Shown here one piece after another: positions 54,234-63,935 of a DNA stretch of 64,000 nucleotides. The notes below the pieces were generated by a model. The model searched no databases. It saw only the letters and a program-made list of their open reading frames with translations, and was not told the origin of the DNA. The position numbers and the translations under genes were made by a program. Source of the stretch: an uncultured Prevotella sp. (GTDB lineage Bacteria; Bacteroidota; Bacteroidia; Bacteroidales; Bacteroidaceae); NCBI GenBank assembly GCA_944320195.1, contig CALUGP010000011.1:19414-83413 (forward strand), read 5' to 3'. How positions within the stretch are numbered: position 1 is the stretch's first letter; the number at the start of each line of letters is the position of its first letter.

Positions 54234-56156
54234 TCATCTTTGTCCCGGATATGGTATCCCGAGCTTTTCGGCGCGTTCCTGGTTGCGGCGTTTTATGGTC
54301 TTTTCCTTCTCCGGTTTCTGCTTGGTTATCTCCATGGGCTTCTGCAGGTTGAGGCTGCGCCCGTTGGGGTTCCACGTCAGCGTAAGGTCCCACTTGGCTT
54401 TGCATTCTATCTTTTCGGGATAGTAATACGTTGTCTCCGCCTGCCTGTCGGCGGCGTATTCGCCAGTGTCCCACACGCCGTTCTTGTTGGAATCTATGAA
54501 CAGACGCGCATAATAGGTCTCCGGATTGATGTAGAAGAACTCGGCGCGGCCGTTGGTCGTGACAGTCTCTTTAACCACGGCGTCCTGCGAATTGAGCAGT
54601 TGCACCACGACGGTGGTGTCGGCCAGTCCCACAAGGTCGAACAATATGGTGGCGTAAGCGTCCTCGGTCTTCACCTTGAAGCCCTGCTTGTTTGGCGGCG
54701 AAGCCTTGCCGTAGATGTCCACGAAGGCCATGGTGTCCACCTCAAGGCTGTACTCTATGCCCGGCCTCCACTCCCCGAGAAGCTCGTAAGTGCGGTGTGC
54801 GCCGGGCTTGGGGCGCAGCACGAACGGCGAGTTGTACCACAGCGTGTCGTGCTTGGAGTACAGATGTATGCGCGAAGTGTCGACCGAAGCCAGCGGCGTA
54901 GGCAGCGTTATGATGATGTTCTTGTCAGGGTCTGGCTCGGACGCAACGTCGTATTTCGGCTCAAGGCCCTTTCCGGGCATCTCCGTCTCATACTCCTTGC
55001 CGCGCTTCTTGGCCCTGTCCTGCTTCTTCTTCCACTCCTTGTATTCGTCGGCCATGCGCTTCAAGCGCTTCTCGTAAGGTTCTTTTGCAAGGATGTCCAT
55101 TGTGTCGGTCTGCATCCGGAGCACGCCGAGCGTGTCTGTGGCCATGTATTTCAGCTCCATGCGCAGCGTGTCCTGGTTCACCAGCATGGTGTCGCGCAGC
55201 CAGTAGGTTATGGTGTCGCGCTTCTCGGTGGCCTCCGTCAGGAAGGCGTCACGCTCGTCGAAGTTGAGTCCTTTTACCACGGGCAGCAGGCTGTCTCCAT
55301 AGCTGAAAAACAGCGTGAAGTGGTCTGGCTCGGTGCGTTCGGTCTTTATCAGGTACCTGTTGGTCTGCACTTCGGTGAAGGCGCGCAGCATTATGTCGTC
55401 GGGAAGGAAATGAGTGTAAGACACACGGGCTATGGAGTCTATGTGGAGCGAGTCCCTCCAGACGGTGTCCTGGCGCACGTCGGGCTTGAACGAGGGCGTG
55501 ATGATGTCGTGTGTGAAGGCTATCTGCTCGCTTTTCTGACTGAAGACGTAGTTGTTGTCGGCGTCCTGCAGGGCGTAGATGCGGTAGTCTCCGGGGGCAA
55601 TTCCCTTTATTATGAACTTGCCGCGGCTGTCGGTGCGCGATACTCGCAGCATGGGTTCCTTGGTGAAGGCGGTGTCGCTGAGGTTGTCGTAAAGTCCCAC
55701 GAGTATGCCTTTTATCGGCTCCAGGTTCTGCGCGTTGAGCACGTATCCGGCCACTTCCATCGTGTCTATGTGGTCGCCGGTGGAGAACGTGTAGGTATAG
55801 TTGCCCAAGGGGTTGCCCTCGTTGTTGTCGGTTATGGCGTCAGAGAAGTCCACCGTGTATGTGGTGTTTGGCCGCAGGGAGTCTTTCAGTTCCACAACAA
55901 TCTTCTTGCCTGAGGCCACGACCTCGGCCTGTTCTATCTGTGGCGGCGATATGACGACTTTCTCGGTGGGGTTGTCCACCTTTATGTATTCGTCGAAGTA
56001 TATGTTGATTTTCTTTCCCTTGACGTTCACGCCCTGGTCTTCGGGCGTGGTTCTTACTATCCTCGGCGGTGTCTCGTCATACCATCCCCCGTCCGGCTGC
56101 CCCATCTTGGCGCACGACGCCACGGCCAACGCCGCCACGGCGAGCAGCCACAGCAT
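54234..56156 (-). CDS. Lipoprotein with bacterial Ig-like (SbsA/Big_5-type) domain
   Basis: Starting at the Met at 56156, the protein has 640 residues with lipobox AVASC. The frame is open up to 56255 (11 bases into the upstream gene), but that extra part is the low-complexity GGCC-word repeat; the longer start cannot be ruled out. An Ig-like domain (about 20-125: PPRIVRTTPEDQGVNV, IYFDEYIKVDN, YTVDFSDAITDNNEGN) is followed by carboxypeptidase-like or Ig repeats (GYVLNAQNLEPIKGILVGLYD). The Lys/Arg-rich C-terminus ends with RNQERAEKLGIPYPGQR. It is a conserved Bacteroidales envelope protein of unknown role. Confidence 0.82.
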   Translation of the reverse strand: MLWLLAVAALAVASCAKMGQPDGGWYDETPPRIVRTTPEDQGVNVKGKKINIYFDEYIKVDNPTEKVVISPPQIEQAEVVASGKKIVVELKDSLRPNTTYTVDFSDAITDNNEGNPLGNYTYTFSTGDHIDTMEVAGYVLNAQNLEPIKGILVGLYDNLSDTAFTKEPMLRVSRTDSRGKFIIKGIAPGDYRIYALQDADNNYVFSQKSEQIAFTHDIITPSFKPDVRQDTVWRDSLHIDSIARVSYTHFLPDDIMLRAFTEVQTNRYLIKTERTEPDHFTLFFSYGDSLLPVVKGLNFDERDAFLTEATEKRDTITYWLRDTMLVNQDTLRMELKYMATDTLGVLRMQTDTMDILAKEPYEKRLKRMADEYKEWKKKQDRAKKRGKEYETEMPGKGLEPKYDVASEPDPDKNIIITLPTPLASVDTSRIHLYSKHDTLWYNSPFVLRPKPGAHRTYELLGEWRPGIEYSLEVDTMAFVDIYGKASPPNKQGFKVKTEDAYATILFDLVGLADTTVVVQLLNSQDAVVKETVTTNGRAEFFYINPETYYARLFIDSNKNGVWDTGEYAADRQAETTYYYPEKIECKAKWDLTLTWNPNGRSLNLQKPMEITKQKPEKEKTIKRRNQERAEKLGIPYPGQR

Positions 56157-56244
56157 GCCGCCGTCAGGCCTGTTCGGCTTATTCTGCCTATTGGCCCAAT
56201 TGGCCGGACGGGCCATACGGGCACGAAACAGCCTTATCGCTTGC

Positions 56245-57768
56245 TTAATTCTCATCCTTCCTGGTGTTGAACCTGAGCAGTTGCTCCATTATGTCGCGGT
56301 TGTTGTTGAGACGCGGCACCTTGTGCTGGCCGCCAAGTTTGCCCTTTGACTTCAGCCAGTCGTTGAACAGGCCGGGGCGGGCTTTCACCACTTCGAGGTG
56401 CTGCAGGGTGATGTCCTTGTACCGCTTTGCCTCGTAGTCGCTGTTTACTTCCTGCAATTTCCTGTCGAGCGCCACAGCGAAGGCGGCCATGTCGGCCGGC
56501 TCTTTGGCGAACTCTATGAGCCACTGGTGGCGGCACTTGGCGGCGCCGTCCATGAACACGGGGGCGGCTGTGTACTCGCTGACCACGGCTCCGGTCTTGC
56601 GGCAGGCCTCGGCCAGGCCCTGCTCGGCGTTGTCTACGATGAGTTCTTCGCCGAATGCGTTGATGAAGCTCTTTGTGCGGCCTGTTATGACGAACTTGTA
56701 GGGGTTGACGGAGGTGAACTTGACGGTGTCACCTATTATATAACGCCACAGTCCGCAGGGGGTGGATATCACCATGGCATAGTTCACGCCGGCGCTTACG
56801 CCCTCGAGGGGGAGCACCGTGGGGTTCTCCTTGCCGAACTCGTCCATGGGTATGAACTCGTAGAACACGCCGTAGTCGAGCATGAGCAGCATTGCGGGGT
56901 CGGCCGGGTTGCTCTGCAGGCCGAAGAATCCCTCGCTGGCGTTGTAGGTCTCCATGTAGTGCATGCGCGGCGACGTGATTAGCTTGCGGTACTGCTCGCG
57001 GTAGGGCGTGAAGGCCACTCCGCCGTGGAAGAACACTTCGATGTTGGGCCACACGTCTTCCAGGTGCTCCTTGCCCGACAGTTCCATGACGCGCGTCAGC
57101 ACCGAGAGCATCCACGAGGGCACGCCGCTCAGGTTGGTGACGTTCTTGTGCAGCGTCTCGTGCGCTATGCGGTCGCGCTTCACCTCGAAGTCGCCGAGCA
57201 GCGCGGTCTGCTTCTTGGGCACGCGGACGAGGTTGACCAGGGGGTTGATGTTCTCTATGAGGATTGCGCTGAGGTCGCCCACAAGGCTGCCCTCGACGTT
57301 GTAGTTGGGCGAGTGGCTGCCTCCGAGGATAAGCCCCTTGCCGTCGAACATGCGGCTCTCGGGGTTGTTTCCAAGGTAGAGCGCCACTGCGTCGGTGCCT
57401 CCCTGGTAGTGTGTGTGCCTGAGGCCTTCGCGGCTCACCGGTATGAACTTGCTCTTGTCGTTGGTCGTGCCTGACGACTTGGCGTACCATTTCACCGCGC
57501 CCGGCCACAACACAGACTGCTCCCCGTGGCGCATGCGGTCGATCATGTCCTTGAGGTCGTCGTATGTGTTGAGCGGCACGTTGGCCGCAAAGCTTTCATA
57601 AGTCATCGCCCCGCTGAAGATGTGGCGCCGTCCATACTCGGTATGCCTGGCGTTGTCGGTCAGGTAATGCAGCATCCTGGCCTGTATCTCCGCCGCCCTT
57701 GTGGCGTATTTCTCTATCTCCCTTAGCCTCGGCGTGAAGAGATTTCTTGCTATGCTTGTTATGCTCAT
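56245..57768 (-). CDS. GH3 family acyl-acid-amido synthetase-like protein
   Basis: The 507-residue protein matches the GH3 auxin-responsive promoter family: the ATP motif SSGTTNDKSKFIP (about 95), the second motif YNASEGFFGLQ (about 275) and GLWRYIIGDTVKFTSVNPYKFVITGRTKSFINAFGEEL. Plant members join amino acids to acyl acids. The bacterial proteins share the adenylating ANL-type fold but have no known substrate. It heads the run towards miaB and has its own promoter. Confidence 0.9.
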   Translation of the reverse strand: MSITSIARNLFTPRLREIEKYATRAAEIQARMLHYLTDNARHTEYGRRHIFSGAMTYESFAANVPLNTYDDLKDMIDRMRHGEQSVLWPGAVKWYAKSSGTTNDKSKFIPVSREGLRHTHYQGGTDAVALYLGNNPESRMFDGKGLILGGSHSPNYNVEGSLVGDLSAILIENINPLVNLVRVPKKQTALLGDFEVKRDRIAHETLHKNVTNLSGVPSWMLSVLTRVMELSGKEHLEDVWPNIEVFFHGGVAFTPYREQYRKLITSPRMHYMETYNASEGFFGLQSNPADPAMLLMLDYGVFYEFIPMDEFGKENPTVLPLEGVSAGVNYAMVISTPCGLWRYIIGDTVKFTSVNPYKFVITGRTKSFINAFGEELIVDNAEQGLAEACRKTGAVVSEYTAAPVFMDGAAKCRHQWLIEFAKEPADMAAFAVALDRKLQEVNSDYEAKRYKDITLQHLEVVKARPGLFNDWLKSKGKLGGQHKVPRLNNNRDIMEQLLRFNTRKDEN

Positions 57769-57794
57769 CTTGACATTATAAGATGTTGAGTGTG

Positions 57795-57826
57795 CAAAAT
57801 TAAGCTAAACTTTTTGAATACGGCAA
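57795..57826 (-). promoter_or_regulatory. Promoter of the GH3 gene
   Basis: Minus-strand TTG (57824-57826), 21 bases, then TAATTTTG (57795-57802), 27 bases before the start. Confidence 0.65.
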
Positions 57827-57934
57827 CTTTTTCACGTTTTTTATAGCCGCCGCGGGCGGCTTAAGCTTGATTAAGCCCGTCTGCCTTCACGCGGCGCGGC
57901 GGGCCGGCCAGGCCACGCCCACCGTGCCGTTTGC

Positions 57935-57946
57935 GGTTCATCCGCA
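57935..57946. repeat. Solo end of a MITE-like element
   Basis: GGTTCATCCGCA, the shared outer 12 bases of the family A and B elements, occurs alone here, directly joined to the first block of array R10. No partner end is seen nearby. It may be a deletion footprint or chance. Confidence 0.5.
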
Positions 57947-58045
57947 AAAGGCCGTCTTTCGCCTTCCGAAAGGCCGCAAACGGCGACGCAAAAGGCCGTC
58001 TTTCAGAGTGTGAAAGACGGCCTTTTATAAAACATTGGATATCAG
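57947..58045. repeat. GACGGCC palindromic array R10
   Basis: The blocks AAAAGGCCGTCTTTC, GAAAGGCCGCAAAC, AAAAGGCCGTCTTTC and GAAAGACGGCCTTTT are followed by 8 bases and a degenerate box TTGGATATCAG (58035-58045). The rest of the 320-base gap between the GH3 promoter and the HU gene holds nothing recognisable. Confidence 0.75.
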
Positions 58046-58089
58046 CACATTGCGCCGGCGACGAAATGCGCCAGCCTTGCCGTGCCGTT

Positions 58090-58362
58090 TTAGTTGAGCG
58101 CTTCGTTGAGCTCGGCTCCGGCCTTGAACTTAGCCACCTTCTTTGCGGCTATCTGTATCTTCTCCTTTGTGGCCGGGTTGATGCCTTCACGGGCGGGACG
58201 CTCGCTCACGCTGAACGTGCCGAAGCCTACGAGTGATATCTTGTCGCCTGCCACGAGAGCGTCCTTAACGACAGCTACAGTAGCGTCGAGAGCCTTCTTC
58301 GCGTCAGCCTTAGACAATCCTGAGCCTGCAGCTATTTTTTCAATGAGTTCTGTTTTGTTCAT
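58090..58362 (-). CDS. HU family DNA-binding protein
   Basis: The 90-residue histone-like protein begins MNKTELIEKIAAGSGLSKADAKKAL and has the DNA-binding arm GFGTFSVSERPAREGINPATKEKI. It dimerises, bends DNA and helps pack the chromosome. It has its own full promoter 57-87 bases upstream. Confidence 0.96.
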   Translation of the reverse strand: MNKTELIEKIAAGSGLSKADAKKALDATVAVVKDALVAGDKISLVGFGTFSVSERPAREGINPATKEKIQIAAKKVAKFKAGAELNEALN

Positions 58363-58418
58363 GACTTGATGGATTTAAAATATTAGTTATAAATGTTTTG
58401 TTCCGACATATTTCCTCG

Positions 58419-58449
58419 CAAATATAGCCCATTCCTTTTATTTGTCAAA
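58419..58449 (-). promoter_or_regulatory. Promoter of the HU gene
   Basis: Minus-strand TTTG (58446-58449), 19 bases, then TATATTTG (58419-58426). Confidence 0.82.
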
Positions 58450-58574
58450 CAAAAAATAAAAAAAAGTGAGGAATTTAATGAAAAAAAGTTGGTAAAAGCG
58501 CGGATTTATGCCGTGTGACGGATATTTTTCGTACTTTTGCCGACGTTTGTGTAACTTGATAAAACAATGCGAGT

Positions 58575-59498
58575 ATGTTCAGAATTCCTGCCATAACCAA
58601 GAATCTGCTGATAATCAACGCCTTGATGTTTCTGGCGCTGATAGTGTTCGGGCGGATGGGCACAGACCTCAACGACGTGCTGGGGCTGCACTTCTTCCTC
58701 GCCAGCGACTTCCACTTCTACCAGCTGTTCACATACATGTTCATGCACGGCGGCTTCACGCACATACTTTTCAACATGTTCACGCTGTGGATGTTCGGCG
58801 GAGTGGTGGAGCAGGTATGGGGGCCGAAGAAGTTTCTCTTCTACTACATAGCCTGCGGCGTGGGCGCCGGAGTGACACAGATGCTGGCGCAGTTCGGCGA
58901 GTTCTACCTTTTGGCCGGCGAGCAGATACCCGGCTTCGGCATGGGCGACGTCATGGAAGTGGCGCGCAACAGCCAGGCGGTGCTCAACATGTGGACCACC
59001 GTGGGCGCCTCAGGCGCGATATACGGCATACTCCTGGCCTTCGGCATGCTCTTCCCCGAGCAGCGCATGTTCATCTTCCCCCTGCCCGTGCCAATCAAGG
59101 CCAAGTGGTTCGTCTGCATATTCGTTGTAGTCGAACTGTTCTCGGCCCTCGGCACAAGCGGCAGCAACGTGGCCCACTTCGCCCACCTCGGCGGAGCGTT
59201 CTTCGGCTATATTATGATAAGGTATTGGCGCAACCACCCGGGCGGAGGCGGCTATGGCCGCTCGCGCGGACAGCAGTTCTTCGACCGCATGAAGGACAAC
59301 TGGGAACGACGCAGCCACCGCCGGGCCGACGACGCGCGGCGCGACGACGGCACAAGGCGCGAGTCTGACTGGGACTACAACGCCCGCCGCAAGGCCGAGC
59401 AGGACGAGATAGACCGCATACTCGACAAAGTGCGCCGAAGCGGATACGACAGCCTGACCGACGAAGAGAAGCGCAAGCTCTTCGACGGAGGCAAGTGA
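58575..59498 (+). CDS. Rhomboid family intramembrane serine protease
   Basis: The 307-residue protein has six hydrophobic helices in the first 220 residues. The catalytic Ser is in VGASGAIYG (about residue 148) and the His in VAHFAHLGGAFFGY (about 197), and HILFNMFTLWMFG supplies the family Asn. A 45-residue insertion between helices 3 and 4 and a long, very charged cytoplasmic tail (about 220-307) follow. Rhomboids cut membrane proteins within or near the membrane; the substrate is unknown. TACTTTTG at 58532-58539 may be its -7 box. Confidence 0.92.
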   Translation: MFRIPAITKNLLIINALMFLALIVFGRMGTDLNDVLGLHFFLASDFHFYQLFTYMFMHGGFTHILFNMFTLWMFGGVVEQVWGPKKFLFYYIACGVGAGVTQMLAQFGEFYLLAGEQIPGFGMGDVMEVARNSQAVLNMWTTVGASGAIYGILLAFGMLFPEQRMFIFPLPVPIKAKWFVCIFVVVELFSALGTSGSNVAHFAHLGGAFFGYIMIRYWRNHPGGGGYGRSRGQQFFDRMKDNWERRSHRRADDARRDDGTRRESDWDYNARRKAEQDEIDRILDKVRRSGYDSLTDEEKRKLFDGGK

Positions 59499-59561
59499 CT
59501 TCAGCCGCCGGCAGGCAGGCCGCCCTTCGCCGGCAAGCCAGCCCGCCGGCCAACCTAAAAC

Positions 59562-60632
59562 ATGATTCGCAAGATTAAGGACATAACGCTGCAGATAATA
59601 GCCGGAGCCAACGCCGCCACCGTGGCGGCAATGCTGCTGACAGGCTATTCAGACCGCGTCAATCCGGCCGAGCATCCGGTCTTGGCCAATGCCGGGCTGC
59701 TCTTTCCCGTGTTCCTCGCGGCCTGCGCCTGCTTCCTGGTGTTCTTCCTCTTCACCAAGAAGAAATACGCGCTGGTCTCGCTCGCGGGCTTCGTAATCGG
59801 CTACCAGCCCATACGCAACTACTGGCCCCTCAACGTAAAGCGCGACGTTCCGCCGGGCGCGCTGAAAGTACTTTCCTACAACGTGCACAACTTCCAGCCC
59901 GACAGTCCACCCGAAGACACCCCCAACCCCATTCTGGACTATATCTTAAACAGCGACGCCGACATAGTATGCCTGCAAGAAGCGCGGCTCGACAAGGCCC
60001 TGCTCGACAAGGCGAAAGACGTGTACGGATATTGCGACTCAGTCTTCCATCCCGGCCGCGGAGACTGCCTCGTGCTGATGAGCAAGTTCCCCATACTCGC
60101 GAAAGACCGCATAGAATACAAGTCAAGAGGCAACCTCAGCGCGGCGTTCAAGGTAAAGATAAACTCAGACACAGTCACCGTGGTGAACAACCACTTCGAG
60201 TCCACAGGCCTCTCCCTGGCCGACCGCGCCGGCTTCAGGCAGATGGTGAAGGGCGAAGCCGGCAAAGACACGATGAAGGCGGAGTCGCGCCGGCTCGCAC
60301 GCAAGCTCGGCGAGTCAGTCAGGATACGGGCGCCACAAGTGGACTCCGTGGCCGCATACGTGGAGAAATGCGCCGGCCCGGTGATACTCTGCGGCGACTT
60401 CAACGACAGCCCCATATCCTACGCGCACCGCAAGCTCGCCACCGTGCTCTCCGACTGCTACGTGGCGACAGGCAACGGCCCCGGAATATCCTACCACCAC
60501 AACGCCTTCTTCGTGCGCATAGACAACATCATGTGCTCAAGCCACTGGACACCATACCGGTGCAAAGTAGACAGAAGTGCCGGATATTCAGACCATTACC
60601 CCATTTACTGCTGGCTGAAAAAACGCGAATAA
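59562..60632 (+). CDS. Membrane-anchored endonuclease/exonuclease/phosphatase family protein
   Basis: The 356-residue protein has three N-terminal membrane helices (about residues 8-28, 42-65, 70-85). An EEP catalytic domain follows: VLSYNVHNF, IVCLQEARLD (metal Glu), VVNNHFESTGLS, CGDFNDSP and a final SDHYPIYCWL (catalytic His). Such proteins may cleave phosphodiesters of lipids, nucleotides or nucleic acid outside the cytoplasm. It comes 63 bases after the rhomboid gene on the same strand, so the two may share a transcript. Confidence 0.88.
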   Translation: MIRKIKDITLQIIAGANAATVAAMLLTGYSDRVNPAEHPVLANAGLLFPVFLAACACFLVFFLFTKKKYALVSLAGFVIGYQPIRNYWPLNVKRDVPPGALKVLSYNVHNFQPDSPPEDTPNPILDYILNSDADIVCLQEARLDKALLDKAKDVYGYCDSVFHPGRGDCLVLMSKFPILAKDRIEYKSRGNLSAAFKVKINSDTVTVVNNHFESTGLSLADRAGFRQMVKGEAGKDTMKAESRRLARKLGESVRIRAPQVDSVAAYVEKCAGPVILCGDFNDSPISYAHRKLATVLSDCYVATGNGPGISYHHNAFFVRIDNIMCSSHWTPYRCKVDRSAGYSDHYPIYCWLKKRE

Positions 60633-60697
60633 GGCTAAAAACAATGGCAAAATGAATAATAAAAGCCTTTAAATTTTTCAAAGTTTGAATTTTTGTA

Positions 60698-60705
60698 TAT
60701 CTTTG
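60698..60705 (+). promoter_or_regulatory. -7 promoter element of secDF
   Basis: TATCTTTG lies 49 bases upstream of secDF, after an A/T-rich tract. The -33 position has only TTT, a partial match. Confidence 0.55.
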
Positions 60706-60754
60706 CACGCTATAATGCCAAAGTTGAAAAAACATCAAAACAAATAACAACAAA

Positions 60755-63754
60755 ATGCAAAACAAAGGAATCGTAATTGTATTATCAGTTCTTCTGACCC
60801 TTGCAAGCATTTTTTATCTCTCGTTCTCCGTGGCTACAAGCTATTATGACAGCCAGGCGGCGAAGATAAAAGACCCTGTGGCACAGCAGGATTACAAGGA
60901 CTCCGTGAAGTACCTGGGCATCTATTCTTACAAGAAATGCCTCGAAACACAGATCGGACTCGGCCTCGACCTCAAGGGCGGAATGAACGTGGTGCTCGAG
61001 ATTTCCGTGCCCGACGTGGTTGACATGCTTGCCGACCACAAGACCGACGCCGTCTACCGCAAGTCGATGGAACAGGCAAAGAAAGAGGAAGAGACGAGCC
61101 AGAGAGACTTCATCTCGCTCTTCATCAAGTATTACAGGCAGAATGCGCCCGGCCACAGGCTCGCCGAAATCTTCGCCACTCAGCAACTGAAAGGCAAAGT
61201 AAGCACACAAAGCACCGACGCGGAAGTGGAGAAAGCACTGCGCGCCGAGGTGCAGACGGCCATCGACAACTCGTACATCGTTGTGCGCAACCGTATCGAC
61301 AAGTTCGGTGTCGTGCAGCCAAACATCCAGAAACTCGAAGGACAGGAAGGCCGAATAATGGTCGAAATGCCTGGAATCAAAGAGCCTGAGCGCATCCGCA
61401 AACTGCTCCAAGGCAGCGCGAACCTCGAGTTCTGGGAGACATATAACAGCGAGGAAATCACTCCTTACCTCGTACAGCTCGACCAAGCCGAGGCCAACAT
61501 GGGCGAAGAAGCCGACACAACGGCTGTCAAGGATTCAACGGCCACAGCAGGCAACGCAGCCAAAGACTCTGCGGAAAAGCCCAAGTTCCAGCTCAAGAAA
61601 GACAACGCAGCTGCCGAGCCGGCTTCAACCCAAGCCGACAAACAGGCAGAGTCGGCCATGAAGCAGCACCCGTTGCTCTCCCGTTTGCAGACAACAGGCC
61701 AGGGAGCCCTCAGCCTTGTAGGCTACGCCCATGTCCGTGACACCGCAGCAATAGACAAGATCATATACTCCGAGGCCGCAAAACGCATACTGCCTTCAGA
61801 TGTCAAGCTGCTTTGGAGCGCCAAACCCGCCGAAGGCTTGTCGTCAAAGAACGTATTTGAGCTGCACGCCTTAAAGGTAACCCAAAGCAACGGACGCGCT
61901 CCGTTGGAAGGAGATGTCATCACGGATGCCCGCGACGACTTCAGCCAGGTTACCGGACGTCCGGTCGTAAGCATGTCTATGAACTCTGACGGCGCACGCC
62001 GCTGGGCTTCGCTTACCAAGGCAAACGTGGGCCGTGCGATAGCAATCGTGCTCGACGGCTCGGTCTACAGCGCTCCGCGTGTAAGCAACGAGATCACAGG
62101 AGGAAACTCTGAGATAAGCGGAAACTTCACCATCGAGGACACCAAAGACCTTGCCAACACCCTCAAGTCGGGACGTATGCCTGCTCCGGCACGCATTGTT
62201 CAGGAGGACGTTGTCGGTCCTACGCTCGGTGCGCAGTCAATCCAGCAGGGCTTGATTTCGTTCATCATCGCCTTCATCATCCTTATGGCGTACATGGTTG
62301 TGCTGTACAACTTCATTCCCGGAATGCTGGCAAACATGGCACTTCTGTTCAACCTGTTCTTCACTTTGGGAATAATGAGTTCCTTCCAGACGGCATTGAC
62401 AATGCCGGGCATTGCCGGTTTGCTGTTGTCACTGGGTATGGCGGTCGATGCGAACGTGCTCATCTACGAGCGCGCCAAAGAGGAACTTGCCAAAGGCCTC
62501 AACGTAAAGAAAGCCATAGATGCCGGATATAAAAACGCGTTCTCGGCCATCTTCGACTCCAACTTGACGTCAATCATCACCGGTGTCATCCTTGCCGTGT
62601 TCGGCAGCGGCCCCATCCGTGGCTTCGCCGTAACGCTCATCATCGGTCTTTGCTGCTCGTTCTTCACGGCAGTTTACATGACACGCCTTATCTACGACCG
62701 TCAGATGAAGCGCGACAAGTGGCAGAATCTCACATTCACCACGGGCTTCTCACGCAAGTTGCCGCAGAACACAAACTTCAACTTCATGGGCAGCTCAAAG
62801 CGTTCGCTCACCGTTTGGGGAGTATTGACCGTCGTGTTCATCCTCAGCTTCATGTTCAAGGGCTTCAGCAAGAGCATTGACTTCACCGGAGGCCGCAACT
62901 ACGTGCTGCAGTTTGAGAAGCCGGTTCAGCCGGAGCAGGTGCGCGATGCGCTTGAAGGAGCGTTCGGCGAATCTACGTTCAGCGCCATTTCTCTTGGTGT
63001 TGACGGCAGGAACATCCGCGTAACCACCAACTACAAGATAGAGTCAAACGACCAGAACGTCGACGCTGAGGTTGAGAGCATCCTCTTCAACTCGCTGACC
63101 AAGGCCGGGCTGATTACCCAGACGGACATCTCGAAGTTCCGCAATCCTGACATCCGCGAGGGCGGTTCCATCATAAGCAGCGCCAAGGTAGGCCCGTCGG
63201 TTGCAAAGGACATCACACAGGGTGCCGTCATCAGCGTGCTCCTGGCTATCGTGGCCATCTTCCTTTACATCCTGCTGCGCTTCCGCAACGTGGCCTTCTC
63301 GCTCGGCTCAACCATCGCGCTGGCGTTCGACACGCTGTTCGTGCTCGGTATATACTCGCTGCTTTGGGGACTCGTTCCAATGTCGCTCGAGGTTGACCAG
63401 ACGTTTATCGGAGCCATCCTTACCGTCATCGGTTACTCCATCAACGACAAGGTGGTCGTGTTCGACCGTATCCGTGAGAACATGGGACTGTACACCAAGC
63501 GCGACAGGTGGACGCTCTTCAACGACTCACTGAACCAGACGCTTGCACGTACAATCAACACCGGTACGGCCACATTGCTCGTGCTGATAATCTGCTTCTT
63601 CTTCGCAGGCGAAAGCATCCGCAGCTTCTCGTTGACGATGATACTCGGTATCGTCTTTGGTACGTTCTCGTCAATCTTCATCGCCGCGCCTGTGGCCTAC
63701 CTCACACTTGGCCGCAAGGAAAGGAGCATGGGGCACACCGGAGCGGAGAAGTAA
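60755..63754 (+). CDS. secDF: Fused protein translocase subunits SecD and SecF
   Basis: The 999-residue inner-membrane protein uses the proton gradient to aid Sec export. The SecD half (about 1-640) has helix 1, a large periplasmic domain with GLGLDLKGGMNVVLEI and NRIDKFGVVQPNIQKLE, an Ala/Asp/Lys-rich linker (about 250-300) and five further helices with MAVDANVLIYERAKEEL. The SecF half (about 690-999) has DFTGGRNYVLQFEKP and GYSINDKVVVFDRIREN. Such fusion is the rule in Bacteroidetes. A terminator follows. Confidence 0.97.
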   Translation: MQNKGIVIVLSVLLTLASIFYLSFSVATSYYDSQAAKIKDPVAQQDYKDSVKYLGIYSYKKCLETQIGLGLDLKGGMNVVLEISVPDVVDMLADHKTDAVYRKSMEQAKKEEETSQRDFISLFIKYYRQNAPGHRLAEIFATQQLKGKVSTQSTDAEVEKALRAEVQTAIDNSYIVVRNRIDKFGVVQPNIQKLEGQEGRIMVEMPGIKEPERIRKLLQGSANLEFWETYNSEEITPYLVQLDQAEANMGEEADTTAVKDSTATAGNAAKDSAEKPKFQLKKDNAAAEPASTQADKQAESAMKQHPLLSRLQTTGQGALSLVGYAHVRDTAAIDKIIYSEAAKRILPSDVKLLWSAKPAEGLSSKNVFELHALKVTQSNGRAPLEGDVITDARDDFSQVTGRPVVSMSMNSDGARRWASLTKANVGRAIAIVLDGSVYSAPRVSNEITGGNSEISGNFTIEDTKDLANTLKSGRMPAPARIVQEDVVGPTLGAQSIQQGLISFIIAFIILMAYMVVLYNFIPGMLANMALLFNLFFTLGIMSSFQTALTMPGIAGLLLSLGMAVDANVLIYERAKEELAKGLNVKKAIDAGYKNAFSAIFDSNLTSIITGVILAVFGSGPIRGFAVTLIIGLCCSFFTAVYMTRLIYDRQMKRDKWQNLTFTTGFSRKLPQNTNFNFMGSSKRSLTVWGVLTVVFILSFMFKGFSKSIDFTGGRNYVLQFEKPVQPEQVRDALEGAFGESTFSAISLGVDGRNIRVTTNYKIESNDQNVDAEVESILFNSLTKAGLITQTDISKFRNPDIREGGSIISSAKVGPSVAKDITQGAVISVLLAIVAIFLYILLRFRNVAFSLGSTIALAFDTLFVLGIYSLLWGLVPMSLEVDQTFIGAILTVIGYSINDKVVVFDRIRENMGLYTKRDRWTLFNDSLNQTLARTINTGTATLLVLIICFFFAGESIRSFSLTMILGIVFGTFSSIFIAAPVAYLTLGRKERSMGHTGAEK

Positions 63755-63798
63755 CCATTACGCTTAGAGAAACATACTTCTGAATATTAGCAGACACG

Positions 63799-63831
63799 GG
63801 GGAAGGGCTTGCGGCTCTTCCCCTTGTTTTT
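63799..63831 (+). terminator. Intrinsic terminator of secDF
   Basis: The stem GGGGAAGGGC/GGCTCTTCCCC (63799-63808 with 63814-63823, one G-U) is followed by TTGTTTTT. Confidence 0.88.
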
Positions 63832-63873
63832 GGCCGTTTGCCGCCACCGGCAATGGCAACGACCATGGCATAC

Positions 63874-63920
63874 AATGCAAAATGCCGTCTTCCGATTTGC
63901 GAAAGACGGCATTTTGCATT
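63874..63920. repeat. Single GACGGC palindrome R11
   Basis: AATGCAAAATGCCGTCTT (63874-63891) pairs perfectly with 63903-63920 around an 11-base loop. It is a two-block relative of the longer arrays, with GGCATTTT instead of GGCCTTTT. Confidence 0.75.
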
Positions 63921-63935
63921 GCGTTTAACCCAAAT

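Noticed and set aside
54231-55913. Plus-strand open frame of 560 codons opposite the Ig-like lipoprotein gene
   Set aside because: The protein is Val/Gly/His-rich with no domain or signal, and is the mirror of the real gene's codon bias.
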